This document shows, in pieces, positions 51,892 to 61,467 of a stretch of 64,000 nt of DNA. The notes beneath the pieces were generated by a model, which was not told where the DNA came from, searched no databases, and was given only the letters and a program-made list of their open reading frames with translations. The stretch is from positions 558,001 to 622,000 of the forward strand of contig NZ_MTQO01000054.1 of NCBI RefSeq assembly GCF_001984155.1, in the 5' to 3' direction. Within the stretch, counting starts at the first letter, position 1; every line of letters starts with the position of its first letter. This stretch comes from Actinosynnema sp. ALI-1.44. GTDB lineage: Bacteria; Actinomycetota; Actinomycetes; Mycobacteriales; Pseudonocardiaceae. The translations under genes were made by a program, and so were the position numbers.

Positions 51892-53561
51892 CGCTTGCTC
51901 CCCTTGCGGTGTACCGCAATGTCGAGTGCGGCCAGGTACCCGAATGTCATAGCGGGGCCGATGGTCGCGCCCGGACCCGCGTAGGTTCGGCCCATCACGG
52001 CCGCGCTGGCGTTGCCCGCCGCGTACAGGCCTTCGATGATCGATCCGTCCTCACGCAGGACACGTGCTGTCGAGTCGGTCCGCAGCCCGCCCTTGGTGCC
52101 CAGGTCGCCCGGCACGATCCGGACCGCGTAGAACGGCGCGACTTCCAGCGGGGCGAGGCACGGATTGGGGCGGTTGCGCGGGTCTCCGTAGTACTTGTCG
52201 TATGTGGACTCGCCGCGCCGGAACTCCTCGTCCTTCCCGGTCCGCGCGAAGCCGTTGAACCGCTGCACGGTGTCGGTCAGGCCGTCGGGGGACACGTCGA
52301 TCTGTTCGGCGAGTTCCCGCAGCGTCGACGCCTTGACCACCGCGCCCGCCTTGTACCAGCGGCCGGGGAACGGCTGCCCCGGGTACAACCCGGCGAACAT
52401 GTACCTGTTGCGGTAGCGCTGGTCGGCGATCAGCCAGGTCGGGAAGTTCTTGGCCGGTCCGTCTCCGTCGCCGTACATGGCGTGCACCGCGTCCACATAG
52501 GGCGCTGCCTCGTTGACGAACCGCTTGCCTTCGGCGTTGACCATGAGGCAGCCGGGCAACGTCCGCTCGGCCAGGCAGAAGTACGGTCCACCGCTGAGCA
52601 AGATCGACGGGCCCCACCAGGCGTCGTCCATCAGGTCCACCGCCGCACCGAGTCGCAGACCCGCTTCGATGCCGTCGCCGGTGTTCTCCAGCGCACCGAC
52701 CGTCCACTGTGTGCCGATCGGTTCGCGCTGGTACTTCTTACGCAACTGCTCGCTGCGCTCGAAGCCGCCGGACGCCAGCAGCACGCCGTGCCGCGCCGAG
52801 ACGACGAACTCCGTGCCGCCTTGGCGGACCCGGACACCGGTGACCCGGTCGCCCTTGGTCTCCAGGTCCACGAGCGCGGTTTCCAGCCACACCGGGACAT
52901 CGGCCTTGGCCAGTCCGGCCCGCAGGCCGCCAGCCAGTGCCTGACCCATCGCGAGCAGTCTGCGGTTGCGGACCTTGGCCGTGAAACCACGGGCGCCGAC
53001 CCGGAGCGCGCGCAGCACGCCTCGGGGGTGCCTGCGGACCAGGTTGAGCCAGCGGTAGTCGGCCTGGGTCACCGCGACGTCCATCGGCGAGGCCAGGTAC
53101 GGCCGGTTCAGCGTGGCCAGGTGGGCCCCGATCAGGCTCGCGGGCATCGGCTTCGGCTCGATCGACCGGCCGCCCGGCATCCCGCCGGGCGCCTCGGGGT
53201 AGTAGTCCGAGTAGCCCTTCACCCACTTGAACTCCAGCGGCGTGTTGGCCAGGACGAAGTCGAGCATCTCCGGGCCGTGCGCCAGCACGGTCCGCTTCAG
53301 GTCGGCTGGTACGACGTCCCCGACGATGTGGTCGAGGTACGCGCCTGCCGCTTCGGGCGTGTCGGGCACGCCGGAGTTCAGGATCACCCGGTTGTTGGGG
53401 ATCCAGACACCGCCGCCCGACCGGGCCGTCGAGCCGCCGTAGGTCGGCGCCTTCTCCAGCACCACGGTGCTCAGCCCGTTGCGGGCGGCGGCGAGCGCGG
53501 CGGTCATCCCGGCTGCCCCGCTGCCGACGACAACGAGGTCGAACTCGGCTGGCTCGGTCAT
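51888..53561 (-). CDS. kstD: 3-Ketosteroid delta1-dehydrogenase
   Basis: 557 residues. FAD motif VVVGSGAAGMTAALAAARNG, GGSTARSGGGVWIPNN, the long catalytic domain, and the C-terminal YAAGNASAAVMGRTYAGPGATIGPAM-type signature with the Tyr-Gly of KstD. It introduces the 1,2 double bond of 3-ketosteroids. The ATG at 53561 has GGAGG 5 nt upstream. First gene of kstD-kshA-(small)-kshB-hydratase. A KstR box lies in the divergent promoter region. Confidence 0.93.
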   Translation of the reverse strand: MTEPAEFDLVVVGSGAAGMTAALAAARNGLSTVVLEKAPTYGGSTARSGGGVWIPNNRVILNSGVPDTPEAAGAYLDHIVGDVVPADLKRTVLAHGPEMLDFVLANTPLEFKWVKGYSDYYPEAPGGMPGGRSIEPKPMPASLIGAHLATLNRPYLASPMDVAVTQADYRWLNLVRRHPRGVLRALRVGARGFTAKVRNRRLLAMGQALAGGLRAGLAKADVPVWLETALVDLETKGDRVTGVRVRQGGTEFVVSARHGVLLASGGFERSEQLRKKYQREPIGTQWTVGALENTGDGIEAGLRLGAAVDLMDDAWWGPSILLSGGPYFCLAERTLPGCLMVNAEGKRFVNEAAPYVDAVHAMYGDGDGPAKNFPTWLIADQRYRNRYMFAGLYPGQPFPGRWYKAGAVVKASTLRELAEQIDVSPDGLTDTVQRFNGFARTGKDEEFRRGESTYDKYYGDPRNRPNPCLAPLEVAPFYAVRIVPGDLGTKGGLRTDSTARVLREDGSIIEGLYAAGNASAAVMGRTYAGPGATIGPAMTFGYLAALDIAVHRKGSKR

Positions 53562-53582
53562 CTCCACCTCCACGGCCAATAC

Positions 53583-53596
53583 TAGAACAGGTTATA
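53583..53596. promoter_or_regulatory. KstR box in the kstD / flavoprotein divergent promoter
   Basis: TAGAACAGGTTATA fits TnnAACnnGTTnnA at all fixed positions. It lies in the 97-bp gap between divergent starts at 53561 and 53659, so one site can repress both the kstD and the hsaEGF directions. A near-match (AGAAACGTGTTTCA, 53663-53676, one fixed position off) lies just inside the + strand gene. Confidence 0.82.
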
Positions 53597-53658
53597 GAAA
53601 TGGCCGTCAAGGCGCTATGGTGTCTCCAGATTCGAGCACCCTGAGGCGAGGTCTGAGC

Positions 53659-55266
53659 GTGCAGAAACGTGTTTCACCAGACTGGGACGACAGTGCCGAC
53701 GTCGTGATCGTCGGCTTCGGCGCGGCCGGAGCGTGTGCGGCGATCGAGGCGGCAGGCGCGGGAGCCGATGTGCTGGTGCTTGACCGGTTCACCGGCGGCG
53801 GCGCGACCGCGATGTCCGGTGGCGTCGTCTACGCGGGCGGCGGCACCCCGCAGCAGACCGCAGCGGGCATTCCGGACACTCCGGACGCGATGCTGAAGTA
53901 CCTGCGACTGGAGACCGGCGATGTGGTGGCCGAGCGGACCCTGCGCGGGTTCGTCGACTCCAGCGTGGACATGATCGCCTGGCTGGAGAAGCAGGGCGTG
54001 CCGTTCGACGCCAGCCTCTGCCCGTACAAGACGTCCTACCCGAGCAACAAGCACTACCTGTACTACTCCGGCAGCGAGTCGGCGGGCGGATTCCGTGACG
54101 CCGCGCCACCCGCCGCCCGGGGGCATCGGACCAAGGGCAAGGGGACCTCGGGAAAGGTGTTCTTCGCCCGGCTCGCGGAGGCCGCGACCAGGGGCGCGCG
54201 AGTCCGGACGCAAACCTTCGCGCGTCGCCTGGTCACCGAGGGCGGGCGGGTTGTCGGTGTTGAGTGTTCCCAGCTCAGCGGGTGGGCCGCCTATCGACAT
54301 CGGGTGTACGGCAAGTACGCGGCCAAGCCGGGGTTGTATGTACCGTTCCTGCGTCGGGCGCTGAACCGGCGGGTCAAACGACTGGAACACCGTTACGGAA
54401 AGCCGTTGCGGGTCGAGGCCCGGCGTGGCGTGGTCCTGGCAGCGGGTGGGTTCGTGGCCAACCGCGAGATGATGCGCGAGCACGCTCCCGACTACCGGCG
54501 TGGCCTGGCCCTGGGCACCGTGGCCGACGACGGCACCGGGATCCTGATGGGTACCGAGGCAGGTGGCGCGACCGCGCATTTGGACCGGGTGTCCGCGTGG
54601 CGGTTCATCAGCCCGCCCAGTGCGTTCCTCGGCAGTCTCGCCGTGTCGGAGGCTGGCGAGCGCATCGGTGACGAGTCCCGGTACGGCGCGGCCCTGGGGC
54701 ACGACATGGTCACCCGGCACAGCTCGCGGGGCTGGCTGTTCGTGGACAGCGCGTTGGTCGCCGAGGTGCGCAAGCAGTTGCGCTCGCAGACCGTGTGGTT
54801 CCACCGGTTGCAGACCAAGTTCCTGCTGGGACGGGAGCGCGTCAGCGGGGCCACCGTGGAAGAGGTCGCCCGCAAGGCAGGCGTCGACCCGGCCGGGCTC
54901 CTCGCGACCGTCGAGGCGCACAACGCCGCCGCGCTGGCCGGAAAACCCGACCCGGCGGGCAAACCAGCCGAGTTCGTGCGGGCGCTGGACTCGCCGCCGT
55001 ACTCGCTGCTGGACATCTCGATCAAACCCAGCCTCGGCTATCCGTGCCCGATGCTCACGCTCGGCGGGCTCGTCGTCGACGAGGACACCGGCGCGGTCCG
55101 CCGGGACGACGGCACGGCCGTCGAAGGCCTGTACGCCGCGGGCCGCACCGCCGTCGGGATCTGCTCGAACTCCTACGTCAGCGGACTGTCGCTGGCCGAC
55201 TGCGTGTTCTCCGGCCGGAGAGCGGGCAACAGTGCGAGTGTAAGGAGAACCAGTGCTCACGGCTGA
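53659..55266 (+). CDS. FAD-dependent dehydrogenase of the KstD/fumarate reductase family
   Basis: 535 residues. VVIVGFGAAGACAAIEAAGAGADVLVLDR binds ADP of FAD, then GGGATAMSGGVVYAGGG; the C-terminal part YSLLDISIKPSLGYPCPM and LYAAGRTAVGICSNSYVSG is the second flavin/substrate region. It is a KstD relative but lacks the close match of the neighbouring kstD; a 3-ketosteroid delta4-(5-alpha) or other ring dehydrogenase are possible. The GTG at 53659 has GAGG 7 nt upstream; an ATG at 53617 would add 14 residues. It overlaps hsaE by 14 nt. Confidence 0.8.
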   Translation: MQKRVSPDWDDSADVVIVGFGAAGACAAIEAAGAGADVLVLDRFTGGGATAMSGGVVYAGGGTPQQTAAGIPDTPDAMLKYLRLETGDVVAERTLRGFVDSSVDMIAWLEKQGVPFDASLCPYKTSYPSNKHYLYYSGSESAGGFRDAAPPAARGHRTKGKGTSGKVFFARLAEAATRGARVRTQTFARRLVTEGGRVVGVECSQLSGWAAYRHRVYGKYAAKPGLYVPFLRRALNRRVKRLEHRYGKPLRVEARRGVVLAAGGFVANREMMREHAPDYRRGLALGTVADDGTGILMGTEAGGATAHLDRVSAWRFISPPSAFLGSLAVSEAGERIGDESRYGAALGHDMVTRHSSRGWLFVDSALVAEVRKQLRSQTVWFHRLQTKFLLGRERVSGATVEEVARKAGVDPAGLLATVEAHNAAALAGKPDPAGKPAEFVRALDSPPYSLLDISIKPSLGYPCPMLTLGGLVVDEDTGAVRRDDGTAVEGLYAAGRTAVGICSNSYVSGLSLADCVFSGRRAGNSASVRRTSAHG

Positions 55267-56035
55267 CCAACGCATCGACGCGGCGGACCGGCTGTACGAG
55301 GCCGAACGCGATCGGTCGCCGATCCGGCCGCTTGTTCTGGACTACCCGGACATCGACGCGGTGGACTCGTACGAGATCCAATTGCACAACATCCGGCGCA
55401 GAGCACGGCCGGTGCTCGGCCACAAGGTCGGCCTGTCGTCCGAGGCGATGCAGCAGATGATGGGCGTGGACGAACCGGACTACGGCCATCTGCTCGACGA
55501 CATGGCCCTGGCCGAGGACGCCGACGTGGACACCGGGCGGTACTGCTACCCCCGCGTCGAGGTCGAAGTCGGGTTCGTGCTCGGTGCCGACCTGCCCGGC
55601 GAGGGCTGCACGGAAGAAGACGTGCTGCGGGCCACGGAGTTCCTCGCGCCCGCGATCGAGCTGATCGACAGCCGGATCGTCGACTGGAAGATCAGCCTGC
55701 CGGACACCATCGCGGACAACGCTTCCTCAGCGGGCTTCGTGCTGGGTGCCGCGCGTGTCCGGCCGTCCGATGTGGATGTCCGGGCGATCGACGCGGTGTT
55801 GTGGCGCAACGGCGAAGAGGTCGCCAAGGGGCGGTCGGACGCCGTGCTCGGCAACCCGGTGACCGCGGTGGCGTGGCTCGCGGGCAAGGTCGCGAGCTTC
55901 GGCGTCCGGTTGGAAGCCGGTCACATCGTGCTGCCCGGTTCGTGCACACGGGCGATCGACGCGCGGCCTGGTGATTCGTTCCGTGCCGAGTTCTCCGGGC
56001 TTGGTGATGTCTCGTTGACGTTCGGGGGTGTCTGA
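55253..56035 (+). CDS. hsaE: 2-Hydroxyhexa-2,4-dienoate hydratase
   Basis: 260 residues of the MhpD/HpaH hydratase family: [37 protein letters not shown] with the metal-binding acidic residues, [11 protein letters not shown] and [11 protein letters not shown]. It hydrates the dienoate released by HsaD to 4-hydroxy-2-oxohexanoate. GTG start inside the preceding flavoprotein gene; its TGA shares an A with the hsaG ATG. Confidence 0.92.
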   Translation: MLTADQRIDAADRLYEAERDRSPIRPLVLDYPDIDAVDSYEIQLHNIRRRARPVLGHKVGLSSEAMQQMMGVDEPDYGHLLDDMALAEDADVDTGRYCYPRVEVEVGFVLGADLPGEGCTEEDVLRATEFLAPAIELIDSRIVDWKISLPDTIADNASSAGFVLGAARVRPSDVDVRAIDAVLWRNGEEVAKGRSDAVLGNPVTAVAWLAGKVASFGVRLEAGHIVLPGSCTRAIDARPGDSFRAEFSGLGDVSLTFGGV

Positions 56036-56949
56036 TGGGTGTACCTGCCGCGATCGTCGGTTCCGGCAACATCGGGACCGACCTGTTGTACAAGCTCAAG
56101 CGCAGTCCGGTGATCGATCCTGTGTGGATGGTGGGGATCGACCCGGACAGCGAGGGTCTCAAACGCGCCGCGTCGCTCGGCCTCGAGACCACAGCGGACG
56201 GTGTGGACACGCTGCTGTCCAGCGCCAATCCGCCGAAGCTGGTCTTCGAGGCGACCTCGGCGTACGTCCACCGCGCGAACGCGCCGCGCTACGAGGAAGC
56301 CGGGATCAAAGCGATCGACCTGACGCCGGCCGCGATCGGGCCGTACGTCATCCCGCCGGTCAACCTCGACGAACACATCGACGCGTCGAACGTCAACCTG
56401 ATCACGTGCGGCGGCCAGGCCACGATCCCGATCGTGGCGTCCGTGTCACGCGTGGTCCCCGTTGCCTACGCCGAGATCGTCGCGTCGGTGGCGTCCGTCT
56501 CGGCGGGCCCGGGGACGAGGGCGAACATCGACGAGTTCACCCGGACGACGAGCCGGGGGATCGAGGTGATCGGCGGCGCCGAACGCGGCAAGGCCATCAT
56601 CGTGCTGAACCCCGCCGACCCGCCGATGATCATGCGCGACACCATCATCTGCGCCATCCCCGACGACGCCGACCATGCCGCGATCGCCGCGTCCGTCACG
56701 TCCATGGTGGCCGATGTGGCGTCGTACGTGCCCGGCTACCGGTTGCTCAACGAGCCGCAGTTCGACCCGGCCGAGGGCAACGCACCCGCTCGCGTGACGG
56801 TCTTCGTCGAAGTGGAGGGTGCGGGTGACTTCCTGCCGCCCTATGCGGGAAACCTGGACATCATGACCGCTGCTGCCGTTCGTGTCGGTGAAAGGATTGC
56901 CCATGCTCAGGATCACGGACACGTCGCTGCGGGACGGCTCGCACCATAA
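56035..56949 (+). CDS. hsaG: Acylating propionaldehyde/acetaldehyde dehydrogenase
   Basis: 304 residues. NAD motif [16 protein letters not shown], catalytic Cys in [12 protein letters not shown], and the dimer/aldolase-contact region [24 protein letters not shown]. It converts propionaldehyde, channelled from HsaF, to propionyl-CoA with NAD+ and CoA. Its 3' end overlaps hsaF by 47 nt, more than other pairs here, consistent with stoichiometric complex formation. Confidence 0.93.
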   Translation: MGVPAAIVGSGNIGTDLLYKLKRSPVIDPVWMVGIDPDSEGLKRAASLGLETTADGVDTLLSSANPPKLVFEATSAYVHRANAPRYEEAGIKAIDLTPAAIGPYVIPPVNLDEHIDASNVNLITCGGQATIPIVASVSRVVPVAYAEIVASVASVSAGPGTRANIDEFTRTTSRGIEVIGGAERGKAIIVLNPADPPMIMRDTIICAIPDDADHAAIAASVTSMVADVASYVPGYRLLNEPQFDPAEGNAPARVTVFVEVEGAGDFLPPYAGNLDIMTAAAVRVGERIAHAQDHGHVAAGRLAP

Positions 56950-57910
56950 GCGCCACCAGTTCACTCCTGCCGAAGTGACGTCCATTGTGGCCGCGTTGGA
57001 TGACGCGGGCGTGCCGGTCATCGAGGTGACCCACGGCGACGGGCTCGGCGGTTCGTCTTTCACCTACGGCTTCAGCAAGACCCCGGAGCAGGAGCTGATC
57101 AGCGCCGCCGCGAGGACGGCCAAGCGCGCGAAGATCGCGTTCCTGATGCTGCCCGGCGTCGGCGTGAAGGACGACATCCTGGTGGCGCAGGACAACGGCG
57201 CGTCGATCTGCCGGATCGCCACGCACTGCACCGAGGCTGACATCGCGGTTCAGCACTTCGGCCTGGCACGCGAACGAGGCCTGGAAACCGTCGGGTTCCT
57301 GATGATGGCCCACTCCCAGCCGCCCGAGGTGATCGCCAAACAGGGCCGGATCATGGCCGACGCCGGGTGTCAGTGCGTCTACGTCGTGGATTCCGCGGGT
57401 GCCCTGGTGCTCGAACAGGTCAGCGACCGGGTCACCGCGTTGATCGAGGAACTGGGCGACGACGCCGAAGTCGGGTTCCACGGGCACGAGAACCTCGGTT
57501 TGTCGGTGGCCAACTCGATCGTCGCGATCCGCGCCGGGGCACGGCAGATCGACGGCAGCGCCCGCCGGTTCGGCGCGGGCGCGGGCAACACGGCGACCGA
57601 GGCGCTGGTCGGTGTGTGCGACAAGCTCGGGATCGAAACCGGCATCGACTTCTTCAAGATCGTCGACGCGGCCGAGGACGTGGTGCTGCCCGCGATGCCC
57701 GAGGAGTGCAAACTGGACCGGATGGCCCTGCTGATGGGCTACGCGGGTGTCTACTCCAGCTTCCTCAAGCACGCGTACCGGCAGGCGGAGCGCTACGGTG
57801 TCTCCGGCGCGGAAATCCTTGTCCAGGCAGGGAAACGCAAGCTCGTCGGCGGCCAGGAGGACCAACTGGCCGACATCGCCATCAACCTCGCGGCTACGCT
57901 GGCCGAGTGA
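56903..57910 (+). CDS. hsaF: 4-Hydroxy-2-oxohexanoate/oxovalerate aldolase
   Basis: 335 residues. [16 protein letters not shown] holds the catalytic Arg-Asp, [16 protein letters not shown] the catalytic His, and [12 protein letters not shown] the metal-binding His pair. Cleaves to pyruvate and propionaldehyde, which is passed to HsaG. The ATG at 56903 has AAAGGA upstream; an in-frame GTG at 56882 is less likely. GTGA overlap with the next gene. Confidence 0.93.
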   Translation: MLRITDTSLRDGSHHKRHQFTPAEVTSIVAALDDAGVPVIEVTHGDGLGGSSFTYGFSKTPEQELISAAARTAKRAKIAFLMLPGVGVKDDILVAQDNGASICRIATHCTEADIAVQHFGLARERGLETVGFLMMAHSQPPEVIAKQGRIMADAGCQCVYVVDSAGALVLEQVSDRVTALIEELGDDAEVGFHGHENLGLSVANSIVAIRAGARQIDGSARRFGAGAGNTATEALVGVCDKLGIETGIDFFKIVDAAEDVVLPAMPEECKLDRMALLMGYAGVYSSFLKHAYRQAERYGVSGAEILVQAGKRKLVGGQEDQLADIAINLAATLAE

Positions 57911-58443
57911 GCTCGCTCAAACGCGGAATGGTGCCGCTGCCGGACCGGGCGGCTGCCTTGTTGGCGTCGGTGGATGCGCCGTCACGACTGACGGCGCATC
58001 TTCGCGTTGTCCACGATGTGGCGTGTCACCTGCTGGACTGGCTCGAAGTCCGCTACCCGGCCGTCGCCGTGGACAGGGAAGCCGTCCAGTTCGGCGCCGC
58101 GACGCACGACATCGGCAAGGTGCTGTATCCCGCTGAGCTCTCCGGACCAGGTTCCCAGCACGAACCGGCCGGGTACGAGTTGTTGATCGAGCACGGCGTG
58201 GCGGAGCGGCTGGCCAGGTTCGCCAGGACGCACGCGGCCTGGACCGAACCCGGCATCGAACTGGAAGACCTGCTGGTCAGCCTCGCCGACAAGATCTGGA
58301 AGGCCAAGCGCGTCCCTGACCTGGAGAACCTCGTGGTGCAGCGGCTGCAAGGCGAGCCGTGGGAAGTGTTCATGGCCTTGGACGAAGTCCTCGACCGGAT
58401 CGCCACGGACGCCGACTGGCGGATCGCGTACCAGAGCTCCTAG
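57907..58443 (+). CDS. HD-domain phosphohydrolase-like protein
   Basis: 178 residues. The HD pattern is visible: [15 protein letters not shown], then [17 protein letters not shown] (the HD doublet) and [17 protein letters not shown] with the late Asp. Metal-dependent phosphohydrolases of nucleotides or other phosphates. GTG 57907 overlaps the hsaF stop (GTGA), so it is transcribed with the steroid genes, but a catabolic role is not obvious. Confidence 0.78.
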   Translation: MSSLKRGMVPLPDRAAALLASVDAPSRLTAHLRVVHDVACHLLDWLEVRYPAVAVDREAVQFGAATHDIGKVLYPAELSGPGSQHEPAGYELLIEHGVAERLARFARTHAAWTEPGIELEDLLVSLADKIWKAKRVPDLENLVVQRLQGEPWEVFMALDEVLDRIATDADWRIAYQSS

Positions 58444-58599
58444 ACGCCAAACCAGGACGGGCCGATGCGCGACCGGGAGCGATCGAACTCAACGAACCGT
58501 AGGACGCACACGCATGCGCAGAGTCCTAGGCAGATCGTGCACAGGTGCAGCCCAACCCTGATCGGCAAGCGGCGAACGACAAGGTGCGCGGCTCGCGCG

Positions 58600-59190
58600 C
58601 ATGCGCAGAGGTGGGCTTCGGGGGTGTCTCCTGCCCGTCGGCCTGGGCGAAGCCAACCGCGGACTGTCAGGAGGTCCGCCTACTTTCTCGCGAGCCCGGC
58701 GACAGCCGTACGGACCTCTTGACTGTTCGTGGTTCCCTTGGGCAGGTCGACGGGCAGGGGACACCGCCGCCCCCGACACACCCCAGGTCACTGCACCACA
58801 ACCGGACGAGCACAGGCCCCGGGGAAACCTCCTGCCCCGAGGTCTGCTCCCGGCGAGGGACCTTCTTTCTGTGCCTGGTCCGCGCCGCGACCGTCGAAGA
58901 ACACACTGGAGTCGCGGCGGTGAAAAGAAGCCCCTCGCCGGGAGCAGACCTCCAGGCAGGAGGACTCCCGCCGTGTTCGTCCCCGCGCAGACTTGGGATG
59001 TCCCGGGGGTTCAGGGCGCGGGCGTCCCCTGCCCGTCGACCTGCCCAAGGGAACCACGGACTGTCAAGAGGCCGGTACGGCTATCGCTGTTCGTTGCTTG
59101 TGCAGGCCGACCTCTGGACAGCCCGTGGTTGGCTTCGCCCAGGCCGACGGGCAGGAGACACCCCCGAAGCACCACTCTGCGCTTGCGCGC
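58600..59190. repeat. ~590-bp near-palindromic region built of nested inverted repeats
   Basis: No gene is supported between 58444 and 59259. Most of the gap folds on itself. Arm A, 58615-58658, is a perfect 44-bp inverted copy of 59127-59170. Arm B, 58715-58762, matches 59024-59071 at 46 of 48 positions. Arm C, 58828-58859, matches 58932-58963 at 30 of 32. The centre has a 9-bp stem (58883-58891 with 58911-58919). The stretches between the arms are also related but more diverged. Arms A and B share a ~48-bp unit, so four related units lie in alternating orientation. The outer border continues as GCGCGCA(T/A)GCGCAGAG. Confidence 0.85.
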
Positions 59191-59259
59191 AAGCTGCCTT
59201 CTCTGCGCTGCGCTCGCCTGCGCGCGAGTTGGTTGGGGTTGGCGGCGTCAGTGGGTTAC

Positions 59260-61452
59260 TCAGTCCGCCGCAGGGACGTTGTCCGTGTTGTTCGAGCGCT
59301 TCACCGACTCCAGCAGTAGTTGCGACACGTCCTTGACCGCGACGCCCTCGCCAAGCCCTTCACTCTGCCGTGCGGTCAGACCGTCGTTGATCATCACTCG
59401 GCAGAACGGGCACCCGGTCACCACTGTGTCCGTACCCGTGGTGAGCGCCTCGTCCACGCGCTCCTCGTTGACGCGCTTGCCGATCCGCTCTTCCATCCAC
59501 ATTCGGGCACCACCGGCGCCACAGCACAGCGAGCGATCAGCATGCCGTGGCATCTCGGTCAGTGACGCACCCGCCGCGCCGATCAGTTCACGCGGTGGCG
59601 TGTAGACCTTGTTGTGCCTGCCCAGGTAGCACGGGTCGTGGTACGTCACGCCCGGTCCCTGCGGGTCCGCCGCTGCGACCGGTGTCAGCTTGCCTGCCTG
59701 GACCAGCCTGTTCAGCAGTTGCGTGTGGTGGATGACCTCGTAGTTCCCGTCCAGTTGCGGGTACTCGCGGCCCAGTGTGTTCATGCAGTGCGGACACGTC
59801 GTCACGATCTTGCGTTGCAGGGGTTCCCTGCCTTCGAAGACCGCGTTGAGCATCTCCACGGTCTGCTGGGCCATCATCTGGAAGAGGAACTCGTTGCCTG
59901 ACCGCCGCGCCGGGTCACCCGTGCAGCTTTCCTCCTTGCCCAGCACCACGTAGTTCACGCCCGCCAGGTGGAGCAGTTCCGCTGTCGCGCGGACTGTCTT
60001 GCGCGCGTTGTCGTCGAACGCCCCCGCGCAGCCGATCCAGTACAGGTACTCCACATCGGACGCCAGTTCGCCGTCGAACACCGGCACCTCGAAGTCGAGG
60101 CCCTTGGCCCAGTCCATCCGCTCGTTGTTGTTCTGGCCCCAGGGGTTTCCCTTGGTCTCCAGGTTGCGGAACAGCGTTCCCAGCTCCGTCGGGAACTCCG
60201 ACTCGATCATCACCTGGTAGCGGCGCATGTCGACGATGTGGTCGACGTGCTCGATGTCCACCGGGCACTGCTCCACGCACGCGCCACACGTCGTGCACGA
60301 CCACAGCACGTCCGGGTCGATCACGCCGCCTGCCTCCAGCGTCCCCACCAGCGGCCTTCCGCCCTGGTCACCCGGTACGCGGGGGAATCCCGCCTCGGGC
60401 ACGTGGTGCGGGTCGTTCTGCTCGACCACGTCCACCGCGTCCGACGGCTCCTTGCCACCGATCAGGTACGGCGCCTTCGCGAACATGTGGTCGCGCAGGT
60501 CCATGATCACCAGTTTGGGGGACAACGGCTTGCCCGTGTTCCACGCCGGGCACTGGGACTGGCAGCGGCCGCACTCCGTGCACGTGGCGAAGTCCAGCAT
60601 GCCCTTCCAGGTGAAGTCCTCGATCTTCCCCCGGCCGAACACGTCGTCCTCGCCCGGGTCCTCGAAGTCGATGGGCTTCCCGTTCGACTTCATCGGCAGC
60701 AACGGGCCGAGGCCGTCCGGCAGGCGCTTGGCCGTGACGTTGACCGGTGCCAGGAAGATGTGCAGGTGCTTGGAGTGCAGCACGATGATCAGGAAGCTGA
60801 GCATCACGCCGATGTGCAGCAGCAGCCCGACGGTCTCGATGACCTCGTTGGTGCCGTGGCCGAGCGGTTCCAGCAGGTTGCCGACCCCGAGCGAGACGAA
60901 CGCGCCGTCGTCGTACGGGAAGTTGCCCGCCGCCGCGGACGCGCCGCGGAACAGGAACATCGTCCAGACCACGTTGAAGATCATGACCAGGATCAGCCAC
61001 GCGCCACCGGTGTGCGAGCCGTAGAACCGCGACTTGCGTTCCTTGCGCTCCGGTGACTGCCTGATCCGCAGGATCGCGAAGACCACCAGCGACACGGCGA
61101 CCATCACGGCGATGAAGTCCTGCAGGAAGCCGAGCACCGACCAGTGGCCGATGAACGGGATCGCGAACTTGTCGTAGAACAGCGCGCCGTACGCCTCGAG
61201 GTACACCGACGCGAGGATCACGAAGCCCCAGAACGTGAACAGGTGCGCGATACCGGGCACCGACCACTTCAGCAGCTTGCGCTGGCCGAACACCTCCGCG
61301 AGGTGCGCGGCGACGCGTTTGCCCAGATTGTCGGACCGGTCGTTGTCGGGCTGGCCCGACCGGATCAACCGGTTCAGCCAGAGCACCCGCTGCGCGGCGA
61401 ACCCAAGCCCGACGACGGTCATCAACAGACCAAGAACGAGACGAACGACCAC
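59260..61452 (-). CDS. etfD: EtfD-like membrane Fe-S oxidoreductase
   Basis: 730 residues. About five transmembrane helices in the first ~250 residues, then two [4Fe-4S] motifs, CTECGRCQSQCP and CTTCGACVEQCP, and two CCG domains (CPHCMNTLGREYP, DPCYLGRHNKVY, CCGAGGARMW). Mycobacterial EtfD (Rv0338c) of this build takes electrons from ETF and feeds the respiratory chain during fatty-acid and cholesterol oxidation. That fits the five acyl-CoA dehydrogenase genes in this window. It is shorter than the mycobacterial protein (~880). GTG 61452 is the only start before the first helix. Confidence 0.88.
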   Translation of the reverse strand: MVVRLVLGLLMTVVGLGFAAQRVLWLNRLIRSGQPDNDRSDNLGKRVAAHLAEVFGQRKLLKWSVPGIAHLFTFWGFVILASVYLEAYGALFYDKFAIPFIGHWSVLGFLQDFIAVMVAVSLVVFAILRIRQSPERKERKSRFYGSHTGGAWLILVMIFNVVWTMFLFRGASAAAGNFPYDDGAFVSLGVGNLLEPLGHGTNEVIETVGLLLHIGVMLSFLIIVLHSKHLHIFLAPVNVTAKRLPDGLGPLLPMKSNGKPIDFEDPGEDDVFGRGKIEDFTWKGMLDFATCTECGRCQSQCPAWNTGKPLSPKLVIMDLRDHMFAKAPYLIGGKEPSDAVDVVEQNDPHHVPEAGFPRVPGDQGGRPLVGTLEAGGVIDPDVLWSCTTCGACVEQCPVDIEHVDHIVDMRRYQVMIESEFPTELGTLFRNLETKGNPWGQNNNERMDWAKGLDFEVPVFDGELASDVEYLYWIGCAGAFDDNARKTVRATAELLHLAGVNYVVLGKEESCTGDPARRSGNEFLFQMMAQQTVEMLNAVFEGREPLQRKIVTTCPHCMNTLGREYPQLDGNYEVIHHTQLLNRLVQAGKLTPVAAADPQGPGVTYHDPCYLGRHNKVYTPPRELIGAAGASLTEMPRHADRSLCCGAGGARMWMEERIGKRVNEERVDEALTTGTDTVVTGCPFCRVMINDGLTARQSEGLGEGVAVKDVSQLLLESVKRSNNTDNVPAAD

Positions 61453-61467
61453 GTAGACCCAACCTCG

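Noticed and set aside
58600-59190. Could the inverted repeat be a CRISPR array or an insertion sequence?
   Set aside because: No regular direct repeats with unique spacers, and no transposase frame or target duplication.
58545-59605. Several long + strand frames across the inverted-repeat region
   Set aside because: They follow the palindromic DNA, read Pro/Arg/Cys-rich, contain no recognisable motif and run into etfD on the opposite strand.
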